A DNA stretch of 64,000 nt from Roseovarius sp. TE539 (GTDB taxonomy: Bacteria > Pseudomonadota > Alphaproteobacteria > Rhodobacterales > Rhodobacteraceae): the NCBI RefSeq assembly GCF_003298505.1, contig NZ_QNGB01000006.1:62001-126000 (forward strand). The letters are read 5' to 3'. The notes under the pieces were generated by a model that was given only the letters and a program-made list of their open reading frames with translations, was not told the DNA's origin and did no database searches. The translations under genes and the position numbers were made by a program. Positions 18,608 to 27,436 of this stretch are shown in pieces; the first letter of the stretch is position 1; the number at the start of each line of letters is the position of its first letter.

Positions 18608-18657
18608 TCCGGCCCGGCGGGCCGGTTGCCCCGGTGGCGGCGGGTGGCGTGCGGTCG

Positions 18658-18894
18658 CTATTCAGCGTCGCGTTTGCAGACCAGGTAGATCGTGTGCTCC
18701 GACTCCTCGGTCACGGTCAAAAGGTCGTGGCCCGCTTCCCGGCAGAAATGCGGAACGTCGACCGCCGCTGCCGGGTCGTCGGCCAGCAGCCGGATACAGG
18801 TGCCCGCCGGGAGGGGTTTCAACCGCTTTCGCAGCTTGAGGACCGGAAGCGGGCACAGGAGCCCGGTCGCATCGAGGGTGTCCAAGTTGCTCAT
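18658..18894 (-). CDS. TusA-family sulfurtransferase
   Basis: The 78-residue protein has the TusA/YeeD fold signature LDATGLLCPLPVLKLRKRL, with the sulfur-carrying Cys in the CPxP motif. TusA proteins relay sulfur for tRNA thiolation or molybdenum cofactor maturation; the target here is not shown. It ends EHTIYLVCKRDAE, without the usual hydrophobic tail. The ATG at 18894 is chosen because homologues begin a few residues before DATG. It is divergent from ccdA, another thiol-related gene. Confidence 0.87.
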   Translation of the reverse strand: MSNLDTLDATGLLCPLPVLKLRKRLKPLPAGTCIRLLADDPAAAVDVPHFCREAGHDLLTVTEESEHTIYLVCKRDAE

Positions 18895-18987
18895 GAGGGC
18901 GGAATACGACGCATGTTTCAACCTGTCCACAGGGTTGTGACCGTTTGCGTCGTGACGGCGTCCGAACAATGGACTATGTGACAAACC

Positions 18988-19740
18988 ATGTTCGGAATCG
19001 AAATCATCGACGCGGCCCTGCTTCCTGCAATGACAGTTGCCCTTGTGGCCGGCATCATATCATTTCTGAGTCCCTGCGTCCTTCCGATTGTGCCGCCATA
19101 TCTTGCCTATATGAGCGGCGTTACCCTTACCGAACTCAGTGACGAAACCAGCGCGCGGAGCCGTGCCGTCGTGCCGGCGCTGTTCTTCGTTCTCGGGTTG
19201 TCGACCGTCTTTCTGTTTCTTGGCTTCACGGCGTCGGCCGTCGGCGCGGCCTTTCTGCAATACCAGAACTATTTCAATACCATAGCCGGCCTTCTTGTCA
19301 TGGGCTTCGGGGCGCACTTCATCGGCATCTATCGCATCGGCTTTCTTGACCGGGAGGCCCGTTTCGATGCCGGTGACAGGGGGGGATCTTCGTTCGGGGC
19401 CTACATTCTCGGGCTGGCGTTCGCATTTGGCTGGACCCCTTGTATCGGACCGCAGCTTGGCGCGATCCTGTCGCTTGCCGCGTCCGAGGCATCGGTGACG
19501 CGCGGCACGCTCCTTCTCGCCGTTTACGCGGCGGGGCTCGGGGTGCCATTTCTGCTCGTGGCGGCATATCTGCCGCGATTGGACGGGCTGATGGGCTGGA
19601 TGAAACGGCACATGGAACAGATCGAGAAGGTCATGGGGCTTCTGCTCTGGACTATCGGCCTTCTGATGCTGACAGGAGGGTTTTCTGACTTCTCCTACTG
19701 GCTTCTGGAAACATTCCCGTCTCTGGCGCTCCTCGGATAG
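18988..19740 (+). CDS. ccdA: Cytochrome c biogenesis protein CcdA
   Basis: CcdA carries electrons from cytosolic thioredoxin across the inner membrane to reduce periplasmic thiols for cytochrome c maturation. The 250-residue protein has six predicted membrane segments and the two membrane cysteines in LSPCVLPIVPPYL (first segment) and GWTPCIGPQLGAIL (fourth). Length and motifs are typical. It lies 93 bases from the divergent tusA-like gene and 52 bases before the next gene. Confidence 0.95.
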   Translation: MFGIEIIDAALLPAMTVALVAGIISFLSPCVLPIVPPYLAYMSGVTLTELSDETSARSRAVVPALFFVLGLSTVFLFLGFTASAVGAAFLQYQNYFNTIAGLLVMGFGAHFIGIYRIGFLDREARFDAGDRGGSSFGAYILGLAFAFGWTPCIGPQLGAILSLAASEASVTRGTLLLAVYAAGLGVPFLLVAAYLPRLDGLMGWMKRHMEQIEKVMGLLLWTIGLLMLTGGFSDFSYWLLETFPSLALLG

Positions 19741-19792
19741 GACTTACTCTTGCCAGAAACCGTCGTTAGCCTTCCGGCGCGAGAGGTGAGGC

Positions 19793-21058
19793 ATGAGCAG
19801 TTCGACGGGCAGGGCGGTTCGCCGCAGACAGGTTTTCTACATACCGGGGTACGATCCGATCCACCCGCGCCGCTACCGCGAGCTCTACCGCGCGGAGGCG
19901 GCGGCGCAGGCCGACGTCTCGGGCCACGACATCCACCTGTCTCCGAAGCAGGGTGGCGGGAGGTATGGCTGGCACGTCAGCGCCACGATCGAGGATATGG
20001 CCGTCACCGCCGATTTCGATGTCCTGGTGTGGTCCGACATCGTACGCGACAGCATGGAAAGGGGTATCCCGGGGACCTACTTGCAGCTTCTGCGCACGGC
20101 ATGGACATACATTGTGTCCGGTGCTCTCTTTCGTCTCATGCGGTTGCGAAAGGGCCCCGTGATCGCGGCGCTTTACCCTGTCGGGTTTCTTCTTGTTCAG
20201 TTGGTGCTGTCGATTTGTGCGGGATACATTGCGGGCCGGGCGTTACTGTGGGTCTGGGGCGCCTTGGCATGCCCGCGCGATTGCATGCTGCCGGCCAACG
20301 GGCCGGTCGCCGGTACGACCGCGATTCTGCTGGGGCTCGGGACGATCTGGGTGGTGCTTTCATGGTTCAAATCGAAGGACAACAAGTTCTTTGCCTACTA
20401 CCTGATGCATGATTACGCGTATTCGGCACGGCATCGCGGCGCGAACCCGCCGGAACTGGAGGCACGCATGGCTGAATTCAGCTCCGAGATCTCGGCAGCC
20501 CTGCGGCAGGATGTGGATGAGGTTCTGGTCGTCGGGCACTCTTCGGGTGCGCACCTGGCCGTTTCCTGTCTGTCGGATCTGATTCGAGGGGAAAAAGTGC
20601 CCGAGAACGGACCGGCCCTTTCGTTTCTGTCTCTCGGGCAGGTGGTGCCGATGGTTTCATTCCTGCCCGATGCCAACCGTCTCCGCGCCGATCTGCATTA
20701 CCTTGCCGCGCGGGACGAGGTAACATGGATAGATGTGACCGCGCCCGGCGACGGATGCGCGTTCGCGCTTTGCGATCCGGTCGCGGTCACGGGGGTCGCA
20801 GCACGGGACAAACGGTGGCCTGTGGTGATCTCGGCCGCATTCACCCGAACGCTCAGCCCCGAACGGTGGCGCGCGCTTCGCTGGCGCTTTTTCCGGCTGC
20901 ACTTTCAATATCTGTGTGCATTCGATCAGCCCGGTGACTACGACTATTTCCGCATCACGGCCGGTCCCCGGACGCTGGCAGACAGATTCAAGGGTCGCCA
21001 ATCCTCGCCCAGCAGGATTGAAACGCCGGTTTCCGGCTACACGGATATCACGGTATGA
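19793..21058 (+). CDS. Membrane-anchored alpha/beta-hydrolase-like protein, unknown substrate
   Basis: I do not recognise a named family for this 421-residue protein. Near the N-terminus is VFYIPGYDPIHPRRYRELY, which looks like an oxyanion-hole strand. Two or three membrane segments lie at about 122-157 and 172-192. A nucleophile elbow GHSSGAHLAVS follows, with Ser250, so it is probably a serine hydrolase on the cytosolic face of the inner membrane. A general acid or His is not obvious from the sequence alone. Its stop overlaps the P450 start (ATGA), so the two are translationally coupled. A lipid or fatty acyl substrate is a guess. Confidence 0.75.
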   Translation: MSSSTGRAVRRRQVFYIPGYDPIHPRRYRELYRAEAAAQADVSGHDIHLSPKQGGGRYGWHVSATIEDMAVTADFDVLVWSDIVRDSMERGIPGTYLQLLRTAWTYIVSGALFRLMRLRKGPVIAALYPVGFLLVQLVLSICAGYIAGRALLWVWGALACPRDCMLPANGPVAGTTAILLGLGTIWVVLSWFKSKDNKFFAYYLMHDYAYSARHRGANPPELEARMAEFSSEISAALRQDVDEVLVVGHSSGAHLAVSCLSDLIRGEKVPENGPALSFLSLGQVVPMVSFLPDANRLRADLHYLAARDEVTWIDVTAPGDGCAFALCDPVAVTGVAARDKRWPVVISAAFTRTLSPERWRALRWRFFRLHFQYLCAFDQPGDYDYFRITAGPRTLADRFKGRQSSPSRIETPVSGYTDITV

Positions 21059-22419
21059 CGCTGCCCCCGAAACCCCCGGCGCGAGAAGGGCGCGTGTCGC
21101 TGTGGCGCTACCTGCGCCTGTTCCGCAAGGATGTCCTTTCGGCCCAACCCGCGCGCCTTTACCGGGCCTGGATGGCGGAATTCCGGACGCCGTTCTTCCG
21201 CTCGTATTTATGCAACCAGCCCGCGCTTGTGGATCTAGTCCTGCGTCAACGGCCGGACGATTTTCCAAAATCGGACCGGGTTCGTGAAGGGTTGAAGCCG
21301 CTTCTGGGCAATTCCGTCTTCGTCACGAACGGGGAAACCTGGAAGCGCCAGCGGCGGATCATCGACCCGGCCTTCGAGGGCGGGCGCTTGCGTGATGTCT
21401 TTCCCGCGATGCTTGAAGCCGGTCAGGGCACCGTTTCGCGGCTGGCCACGCTTGCCGACGGCCAACCGAGGGAAATCGAGGCGCATACCAGCCACGCTGC
21501 TGCGGACGTGATCTTCCGAACCCTTTTCTCCATCCCGATTGAACATTCTGTCGCGGCGCAGGTCTTCGATGCGTTCCGCGAACACCAGAGAACACAACCG
21601 GTTGTCAACCTGGGGGCATTGTTGCCCTTGCCGCGTTGGTTTCCACGGCTCCGCCGGCGCCGGACCCTGCGGACCGCGGCAGTCATAAGGCGCCTGATCG
21701 CGGAACTGACAACGGCGCGCATGGCCGAGATCGAGGCCGGGACCGCCCCCGATGATCTGGCCACGAAGATCATGACGACGCCCGACCCGGTCAGCGGTGC
21801 GTGTTTCGAGCCCGACGAAATGGTGGATCAGGTTGCCATATTCTTTCTGGCCGGCCATGAAACGAGCGCTTCGGCCCTGGCCTGGGCGCTGTACATGCTT
21901 GCCCTTTATCCTGAATGGCAGGACAAGGTCGCGCACGAGGCGTCGGAAATTTTCAATGGGGCGTGGCCGGATTTTGCAGATGTCGGCCGGTTGCGTGTCT
22001 CACGCGATTGCTTTCGTGAAACCCTGCGCCTTTACCCGCCTGTCCCTATGATGGTGCGCGAAGCGGCCTGCCCTGAGCATTTCCGCGATCGTGACGTACC
22101 CAGGGGCTCTCAGATCGTGCTCAGCTCGTGGCACCTGCACCGACATGAAAGGCTGTGGACGCGTCCCGACGAATTCGATCCCGACCGTTTCGAAACCGGG
22201 AACGGGCGGTCCTGTCTTCGGGAGGCCTATATTCCCTTCTCGGCCGGTCAGAGGGTCTGCACGGGCGCGGGGTTCGCGATGATCGAGGGGCCGCTGCTCC
22301 TGTCGATGCTGGTCCGGTCCTACCGTTTTGAAACCGTCGCGACCCGCCCGCCTATGCCCGTGGCACATCTGACGGTGCGCGGGCAGGACGGGATCTGGTT
22401 GCGCATCAGCCCGCGGTGA
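21055..22419 (+). CDS. Cytochrome P450
   Basis: The 454-residue protein has every P450 landmark: the I-helix oxygen-binding AGHETSASAL, the K-helix ExxR in RETLRLYPPVP, the PERF-like FDPDRFE, and the haem loop FSAGQRVCTGAGFA with Cys402 as the axial ligand. It has no N-terminal membrane anchor, so it is soluble. ETLRLYPP and the motif spacing resemble fatty-acid and CYP102/CYP4-like hydroxylases, but substrate class is inference. No ferredoxin or reductase is adjacent. It overlaps the hydrolase gene by four bases. Confidence 0.93.
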   Translation: MTLPPKPPAREGRVSLWRYLRLFRKDVLSAQPARLYRAWMAEFRTPFFRSYLCNQPALVDLVLRQRPDDFPKSDRVREGLKPLLGNSVFVTNGETWKRQRRIIDPAFEGGRLRDVFPAMLEAGQGTVSRLATLADGQPREIEAHTSHAAADVIFRTLFSIPIEHSVAAQVFDAFREHQRTQPVVNLGALLPLPRWFPRLRRRRTLRTAAVIRRLIAELTTARMAEIEAGTAPDDLATKIMTTPDPVSGACFEPDEMVDQVAIFFLAGHETSASALAWALYMLALYPEWQDKVAHEASEIFNGAWPDFADVGRLRVSRDCFRETLRLYPPVPMMVREAACPEHFRDRDVPRGSQIVLSSWHLHRHERLWTRPDEFDPDRFETGNGRSCLREAYIPFSAGQRVCTGAGFAMIEGPLLLSMLVRSYRFETVATRPPMPVAHLTVRGQDGIWLRISPR

Positions 22420-22466
22420 CCTCTTTGTGGCGCCACCGTCGCAACGCGTCCAACCGGGATTGCCGG

Positions 22467-22682
22467 CTACCGTCGCCAGTGCCGAAGGACATAGATACGT
22501 ATCGCCGATGCCAGTCCGGACTCCAGATCCCGGGCGGCGTCGATTTCGGCGGCAAGCGCGTTGACGGGCATGTTCCGATCCTCCGCGATCTCGCGGAAGG
22601 CCTGCCAGAATTCCTCTTCCAGCGACACACTGGTGCGATGGCCGCGCAGGGTGAGCGAGCGTTTGACGGGCCGGCCGCTCAT
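22467..22682 (-). CDS. Ribbon-helix-helix domain protein
   Basis: The 71-residue protein contains a ribbon-helix-helix pattern: a short strand RTSVSLEEEFWQAFREIAE followed by helices NMPVNALAAEID and GLASAIRIYVLRHW. RHH proteins bind DNA as dimers, and the target here is unknown. Its start overlaps the stop of the DUF4169 gene (ATGA), so it ends the fumC operon. Confidence 0.8.
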   Translation of the reverse strand: MSGRPVKRSLTLRGHRTSVSLEEEFWQAFREIAEDRNMPVNALAAEIDAARDLESGLASAIRIYVLRHWRR

Positions 22683-22861
22683 TCATCCCCGCGCTTGTGG
22701 CGGTCGAGGAATGCGCGCGCCTTGTCGGCCCGGGCGGCCTGTGCCCGTCTTGCGGCCTTGCCGAGGCCGCAAGACGCCGCATTCTCGTCGGCCCGCGCCT
22801 TACTGTCGGCGCGCGCCCTGGCCTTGCGGACCCGGTTCAGGTTGACCGGCTTGTCCCCCAT
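22679..22861 (-). CDS. DUF4169 family protein
   Basis: This 60-residue, very basic Ala/Arg-rich protein begins [18 protein letters not shown] and ends FLDRHKRGDE, which is the DUF4169 pattern. It is predicted to be a single long helix with no membrane segment. The function is unknown. The ATG at 22861 overlaps the fumC stop by one base; a GTG one codon upstream is possible. The order fumC-DUF4169-RHH recurs in Rhodobacterales, as far as I recall. Confidence 0.82.
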   Translation of the reverse strand: MGDKPVNLNRVRKARARADSKARADENAASCGLGKAARRAQAARADKARAFLDRHKRGDE

Positions 22862-24252
22862 CACCTGGGTCCGATCATGTTTTCGGGACGCACCACGCGC
22901 TCGAAAGTTTCGGCGTCAACAAAGCCGAGGTTGATCGCCTCTTGCTTCAGGGTGGTGCCGTTCCTGTGCGCCGTCTTGGCGACCTTGGTGGCGTTGTCAT
23001 ATCCGATCTCGGGGGCCAGGGCGGTGACCAGCATCAGCGACTCGCGCATCAGCTTGTCGATCCGCGCCTCGTCCGCGGCCAGCCCGTCGACCAGGTTGTC
23101 GGTGAAGGCCACGCTGGCATCGCCCAGAAGCTGCATGGATTGCAGCACGTTGTAGGCCATCATCGGCTTGTAGACATTGAGCTCGAAATGGCCCTGGCTG
23201 CCGGCGAAACCCACCGCCGCGTCATTGCCCATGACATGCGCGCAGACCTGGGTGAGGGCTTCGCACTGCGTGGGGTTGACCTTGCCGGGCATGATCGAGG
23301 ACCCCGGCTCATTCTCCGGCAGGATCAGCTCGCCCAGTCCGCAGCGCGGCCCGGACCCCAGAAAGCGGATGTCGTTGGCGATCTTGAAGAGGCTCGCGGC
23401 CACCGTCTTGAGAGCGCCCGATATTTCGACCATCGCGTCATGGGCGGCAAGCGCCTCGAACTTGTTGGGGGCGGTGACGAAGGGCAGGCCGGTGATCTCG
23501 GCCATGTTGGCGGCCACCGTCTTGTCCCAGCCGCTGGTGGTGTTCAGCCCGGTGCCCACGGCGGTGCCGCCCTGGGCCAGTTCGTATATGCGGTCGAGTG
23601 CTCCTTCGATCCGCGCGATACCCATTGCCACCTGATGGGCGTACCCTGAGAATTCCTGACCGAGGGTCAGGGGCGTGGCGTCCTGCGTATGGGTGCGGCC
23701 GATCTTGATGATCCCGTCGAACGCGGCGACCTTCGCCTCAAGCGCGGCGTGCAGCTTGCGCAGGCCCGGAAGGGTCACGTCGCGGGCGGTCATCGCGGTG
23801 GCAATATGCATCGCGGTGGGAAAGGTGTCGTTGCTCGACTGTCCCATGTTGCAGTGATCGTTGGGATGCACCGGATCCTTGCTGCCCATTTGGCCGCCGA
23901 GGATCTCGATCGCGCGGTTGGCGATCACCTCGTTGGCGTTCATGTTCGATTGGGTGCCCGATCCCGTTTGCCAGACCACCAGCGGAAAGTGCTCGTCCAG
24001 CTTGCCGTCCACGACCTCGCCGGCGGCCTGTATGATCGCGGCGCCAAGGTCTTCGTCCAGCTTGCCCAGATCGATATTGGCCCTGGCGCAGGCCTTCTTG
24101 ATCACGCCGAGCGCGCGAACCACCGCCACGGGCTGTTTTTCCCAGCCGATCGGAAAATTCAGGATCGAACGCTGGGTCTGCGCCCCCCAATACTTGTTCG
24201 CGGGAACGTCGAGGGGGCCAAAGCTGTCGGTCTCGGTGCGGGTCTCGGTCAT
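22861..24252 (-). CDS. fumC: Fumarate hydratase class II
   Basis: FumC interconverts fumarate and malate in the TCA cycle and needs no iron. The 463-residue protein has the fumarase/aspartase signature [13 protein letters not shown] with the catalytic Ser, the [19 protein letters not shown] loop, and [14 protein letters not shown]. The start, [17 protein letters not shown], is normal. It is first in an operon with DUF4169 and the RHH protein, which overlap it one after another. Confidence 0.97.
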   Translation of the reverse strand: MTETRTETDSFGPLDVPANKYWGAQTQRSILNFPIGWEKQPVAVVRALGVIKKACARANIDLGKLDEDLGAAIIQAAGEVVDGKLDEHFPLVVWQTGSGTQSNMNANEVIANRAIEILGGQMGSKDPVHPNDHCNMGQSSNDTFPTAMHIATAMTARDVTLPGLRKLHAALEAKVAAFDGIIKIGRTHTQDATPLTLGQEFSGYAHQVAMGIARIEGALDRIYELAQGGTAVGTGLNTTSGWDKTVAANMAEITGLPFVTAPNKFEALAAHDAMVEISGALKTVAASLFKIANDIRFLGSGPRCGLGELILPENEPGSSIMPGKVNPTQCEALTQVCAHVMGNDAAVGFAGSQGHFELNVYKPMMAYNVLQSMQLLGDASVAFTDNLVDGLAADEARIDKLMRESLMLVTALAPEIGYDNATKVAKTAHRNGTTLKQEAINLGFVDAETFERVVRPENMIGPR

Positions 24253-24306
24253 GTCGTCGGCTCTCCTGGAAGGTTTGCCAAAGTCATACCTGACGCGGTG
24301 GAAAGT

Positions 24307-24864
24307 TCAATGTCGGCGGCGGCGGAATTCGAACACGCGTGCCGGCGGCAGGTTGGCCCAGACCACGCCGCGGCGGGTCGCAATGACACCGAGTTCGCGC
24401 TGCATGGCGGGTCCGATAGGGGCGTTCGGGCTGTAGGTGACCTGTGTGAAGAACCCGTTTTCGGTCATGACCGCGAAGGCGCGGCCAACCACCTCGCGTT
24501 GGAGTCTGGGGCGTGCCAGGACCGGCACCCCGGAGATCACCGCGGCAATTCCGGTCAACCCGATTTCGGCAATTTCCTGTGCCGGACTGTTGAGCACCCG
24601 CACGCGGGGAAACCTTTTGCTCAGGGTCTCGCAAAACCGGGCATTCGTTTCCAGAAGGGTCAGCTGTTCCGGCGCGATGCCACGTTCGAGAATGGCCTTG
24701 GTGAAGCTGCCGGTGCCCGGACCGATCTCGACCACCGGTCCGGTCATCCCTTCCAGTCCTTCGGTCATGCGGCGTGCAACAGCGCCTGACGACGGTGCGA
24801 TTGCGACCACTTCGGCCGGCCTGCGCAAGACCTCGCCAAGGAATATGCCGATTTCGCTGGCCAT
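24307..24864 (-). CDS. SAM-dependent methyltransferase, PmtA-like
   Basis: The 185-residue protein has the SAM-binding motif I VVEIGPGTGSFTKAILERG and a motif II region TLLETNARFCETL, as in the rRNA adenine dimethylase and phospholipid N-methyltransferase (COG3963) families. The small size, the C-terminal arginine-rich RVFEFRRRR, and lack of an RNA-binding domain favour a phospholipid methyltransferase, which would methylate phosphatidylethanolamine at the membrane. This is inference, and another methyl acceptor is possible. It is alone, with 54 bases to fumC. Confidence 0.7.
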   Translation of the reverse strand: MASEIGIFLGEVLRRPAEVVAIAPSSGAVARRMTEGLEGMTGPVVEIGPGTGSFTKAILERGIAPEQLTLLETNARFCETLSKRFPRVRVLNSPAQEIAEIGLTGIAAVISGVPVLARPRLQREVVGRAFAVMTENGFFTQVTYSPNAPIGPAMQRELGVIATRRGVVWANLPPARVFEFRRRRH

Positions 24865-24992
24865 GATGCTCTTGCCCCCGCAGCCGATCCACCCTTTGAC
24901 GACGCGGTACGCAGACCGACCCGGAAGGGCAATGGTCAGGCAAAGAACTTCATGGAAAATTCACGTGGACAGCATGCGCCCTCGGCGGCGGG

Positions 24993-25463
24993 TCACTTCC
25001 GGAAACTGTCAAGGCTGACGATTTCCGCATCGCTCTGGTGCTCGTCATCCGGTGCGGGGTCCGGGTCTTGATCGGTGGCGATCTGCTCTGGGTCGTCATC
25101 GCCATCATCGTCCTGGGTTTCGAAGCGTAACCCGAATTCGACGGAGGGATCCACGAATGTCTGGATCGCGTCATAGGGAACATAAAGATCCTCTGGCGCG
25201 TCGCCGAAATTGAGCGTGATCGAGAAACCTTCGTCCGTGACGTCGAGGTTATCGTACCAATGCTGCATCACCACGGTCATCTCGGAGGGGTAACGCTGCT
25301 TCAGCCAGTCGGCAAGCCGCGCCTCGGGATGGGTCGTGTCAAAGGTGATGAAGAAATGGTGTGCCCCGGGCAGTCCGTGGTCGCGAACATCCGAGAGGAC
25401 CTGCTGTATGAGGCCGCGCATCGCGCGGTGCATCAGGTTTCCATAGTCGATCGAGCGCGTCAT
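24993..25463 (-). CDS. sspB: SspB-type ClpXP adaptor
   Basis: SspB tethers ssrA-tagged proteins to ClpXP. The 156-residue protein begins MTRSIDYGNLMHRAMRGLI and contains HHFFITFDTTHPEARLADWL and GFSITLNFGDAPEDLYVPYDAI, the alphaproteobacterial SspB core. A Asp/Glu-rich linker (DDDGDDDPEQ) leads to a C-terminal IVSLDSFRK that fits the ClpX-binding XB module. The start at 25463 is chosen for the core; the upstream frame to 25880 overlaps chrA. ssrA lies 1.5 kb away on the same strand. Confidence 0.92.
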   Translation of the reverse strand: MTRSIDYGNLMHRAMRGLIQQVLSDVRDHGLPGAHHFFITFDTTHPEARLADWLKQRYPSEMTVVMQHWYDNLDVTDEGFSITLNFGDAPEDLYVPYDAIQTFVDPSVEFGLRFETQDDDGDDDPEQIATDQDPDPAPDDEHQSDAEIVSLDSFRK

Positions 25464-25540
25464 CCAGCCCCCCGGTAGAGTTCCCGAGGCAGCATACGGG
25501 ATTCGATCCAAAACAAAAGACCTGGCGGCGCATTCGCGCG

Positions 25541-26806
25541 TCAGACAAGCATGTGCGCCGCACCCGCCGCGGCCGCCGTCAGCAGGAGGGTGACAAGCAT
25601 CGGGACGCGGAACCAGAGAAGGAGCACCGCGGCCAGGAGGACGAGCACGGCCGACAAGGGCGAGAAACTGGAGATATCCGGACGGGGCCCGAGGCCGGTC
25701 CGGCCCACCTCGGCAAAAAGCACATGCAGGGCAAACCAGACCGACAAGTTGAGGATCACGCCGACCACGGCCGCCGAGACCGCCGCCAGCGCCCCCTTTA
25801 GGCGCGGCTGTGCCAGCAACCGTTCCACATAAGGGGCGCCGGCGAAAATCCATAGAAAACAAGGGGTAAAGGTGACCCACAATGTCATCGCCGCGGCGGC
25901 TGCGGCAATTGCCGCGCCATCCTGGGCGAACCCCGCGAGGAACCCGACGAAGACCGTCACGAGGATCAAGGGGCCGGGCGTCGTTTCAGCGAGGCCAAGT
26001 GCGTCGATCATCTGTTCGGTACTTAGCCAGCCATGTGTTTCAACCACCGCCTGGGTCATGTAGGCCAGAACTGCATAAGCGCCGCCGAAAGTGACAATCG
26101 CGAGCTGACTGAAGAAAACCGCGATCTCGGTGAGGAATGCCGCACCTGCCAGCCAGGCGGCAACCACGGGCGCCGCCCATAACGAAGCCCAGGTGGCAAT
26201 TGTTTTTATCGTTTCATACCAATTTACTGCGCCGCATTCCTCATGTTCAGAAACGGCCACGCCCGGTGTTGTCGAAAGGTAGCCGTAGATTGCGGCGGTG
26301 GCGATGATGGCGGGGAAGGGAATGCCGATGAAGAACATCGCACCGAAGGCCAGAAGCGCCAGGATCCAGCTGTCCCGTCCGGTCAGGGCGCGCCGGGAAA
26401 GCGACAGGAGCGCCTGGAGGACTATCACCACGACCGCCGCCTTGATGCCGACGAAAACTGCCTGAATAACAGGGACCTGACCATAGAACGCATAGCCCGA
26501 GGCAAGCAGGAGAATCACGAGGGCGCCCGGCATGACGAAAAGCAATCCCGCGATCAGCCCGCCGGACACGCCGCGCAGCCGCCATCCGGCGTAGGTGGCC
26601 AGTTGCATGGCCTCTGGTCCCGGAAGCAACATGCAGAACGAGAGCGCGCCGAGAAACTGCTTCTCCGTCAACCACTTGTGCCGGTCCACAAGTTCAGTGT
26701 GCATGAGAGAGATCTGTGCTGCGGGGCCACCGAAAGACAGAAGGCCAATACGCAGGAAGGTGCGGAACAGCTGATATCCCGGGACGTTTGCCATGAAAGG
26801 GTGCAT
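25541..26806 (-). CDS. chrA: Chromate transporter ChrA family, two-domain
   Basis: The membrane protein of 421 residues has two CHR repeats, each opening with the family motif: FLRIGLLSFGGPAAQI at the start and SQLAIVTFGGAYAVLAYM near the middle. ELVDRHKWLTEKQF and LPGPEAMQLATY are also typical. About 10-12 membrane segments are expected. The family exports chromate in some species, but many members have unknown anions. The start is uncertain: 26806 has a GGGGGG Shine-Dalgarno, and ATGs at 26848 and 26794 are also in frame. Confidence 0.9.
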   Translation of the reverse strand: MHPFMANVPGYQLFRTFLRIGLLSFGGPAAQISLMHTELVDRHKWLTEKQFLGALSFCMLLPGPEAMQLATYAGWRLRGVSGGLIAGLLFVMPGALVILLLASGYAFYGQVPVIQAVFVGIKAAVVVIVLQALLSLSRRALTGRDSWILALLAFGAMFFIGIPFPAIIATAAIYGYLSTTPGVAVSEHEECGAVNWYETIKTIATWASLWAAPVVAAWLAGAAFLTEIAVFFSQLAIVTFGGAYAVLAYMTQAVVETHGWLSTEQMIDALGLAETTPGPLILVTVFVGFLAGFAQDGAAIAAAAAAMTLWVTFTPCFLWIFAGAPYVERLLAQPRLKGALAAVSAAVVGVILNLSVWFALHVLFAEVGRTGLGPRPDISSFSPLSAVLVLLAAVLLLWFRVPMLVTLLLTAAAAGAAHMLV

Positions 26807-26860
26807 ATAGCCCCCCGCGACAGAGGCAAGCGATTTGCGCGATGTCATTGAAGTGTCATG

Positions 26861-26890
26861 AAAAACCGGGCCTCGCCGGCTTGCCGGATC
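26861..26890 (-). terminator. Candidate terminator after the tmRNA gene
   Basis: On the minus strand CCGG-CGAGGC-CCGG (26866-26879) is followed by TTTTT (26861-26865), just downstream of the tmRNA coding piece and 55 bases before chrA. The stem is short, so support is moderate. Confidence 0.45.
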
Positions 26891-26914
26891 GGGGACGTTG
26901 CCCTCGTGCAGGAT

Positions 26915-27235
26915 CCGGTAAAGTGCAGGCTTCTGTTGCCAGGTGCCTGCGAACCCCGCCTTACCTTGCTAGAGGCAAGGGCTTAAGTTTCGGCCTTTAC
27001 AACAGCTTACGCTGCTGCGAGGGCCGGAGCACGATTGTCGTTGGCAATTATGCTTTGATGAACCGATAACGGTGGTATCTCACCGGGACAAAGCAACCCC
27101 TTTACACGTTCGTCGATCCTGTTTCGGCCCCTGATACCCTCCAACGAAAGGATTTCTGGTGGAGCCGCCGGGTACCGCCCCCGGGTCCGATCCGCTTATT
27201 TCGAGCGCGTTTATGTCCATAGTTCCTTGCGGAAC
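26915..27235 (-). ncRNA. ssrA: Two-piece (circularly permuted) tmRNA
   Basis: On the minus strand the acceptor piece comes first. Its 3' end at 27157 has an encoded CCA after a T arm of CCGGG-GGCGGTA-CCCGG and CGGCTCC. A short spacer follows, then the coding piece starts at 27131 with GGGGCCG, which pairs with CGGCTCC to form the 7-bp acceptor stem. The tag frame is 27007-27045: ANDNRAPALAAA then a stop. Hairpins follow at 26964-26980 and 26925-26950. tmRNA rescues stalled ribosomes and tags the protein for ClpXP. The outer ends are estimates. Confidence 0.92.
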
Positions 27236-27241
27236 ACTACA

Positions 27242-27270
27242 AATATAGGCATGCCGCCCGTGAATTGCAA
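27242..27270 (-). promoter_or_regulatory. Sigma-70 promoter of ssrA
   Basis: TTGCAA (27265-27270), exactly 17 bases, then TATATT (27242-27247) on the minus strand. Transcription would start near 27235, just ahead of the GTTCC-GCAA-GGAAC hairpin that opens the acceptor piece. The 27271-27436 stretch holds nothing else I can identify. Confidence 0.75.
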
Positions 27271-27436
27271 AGGGCGAGCATGGCCGGGACGTGAACGGAA
27301 TGCACATTTTGTCCCGGTTTTCCAAAGATTTCGAACACGACACCCGCAGCCGGGCGGGCGATGTTCGGAACGGGCGGGCGCGTGGGGCCGGTTCGTTGTG
27401 TCCGCGCGCGCGAATTCCGCGGTCCGCGCGCCGTTA

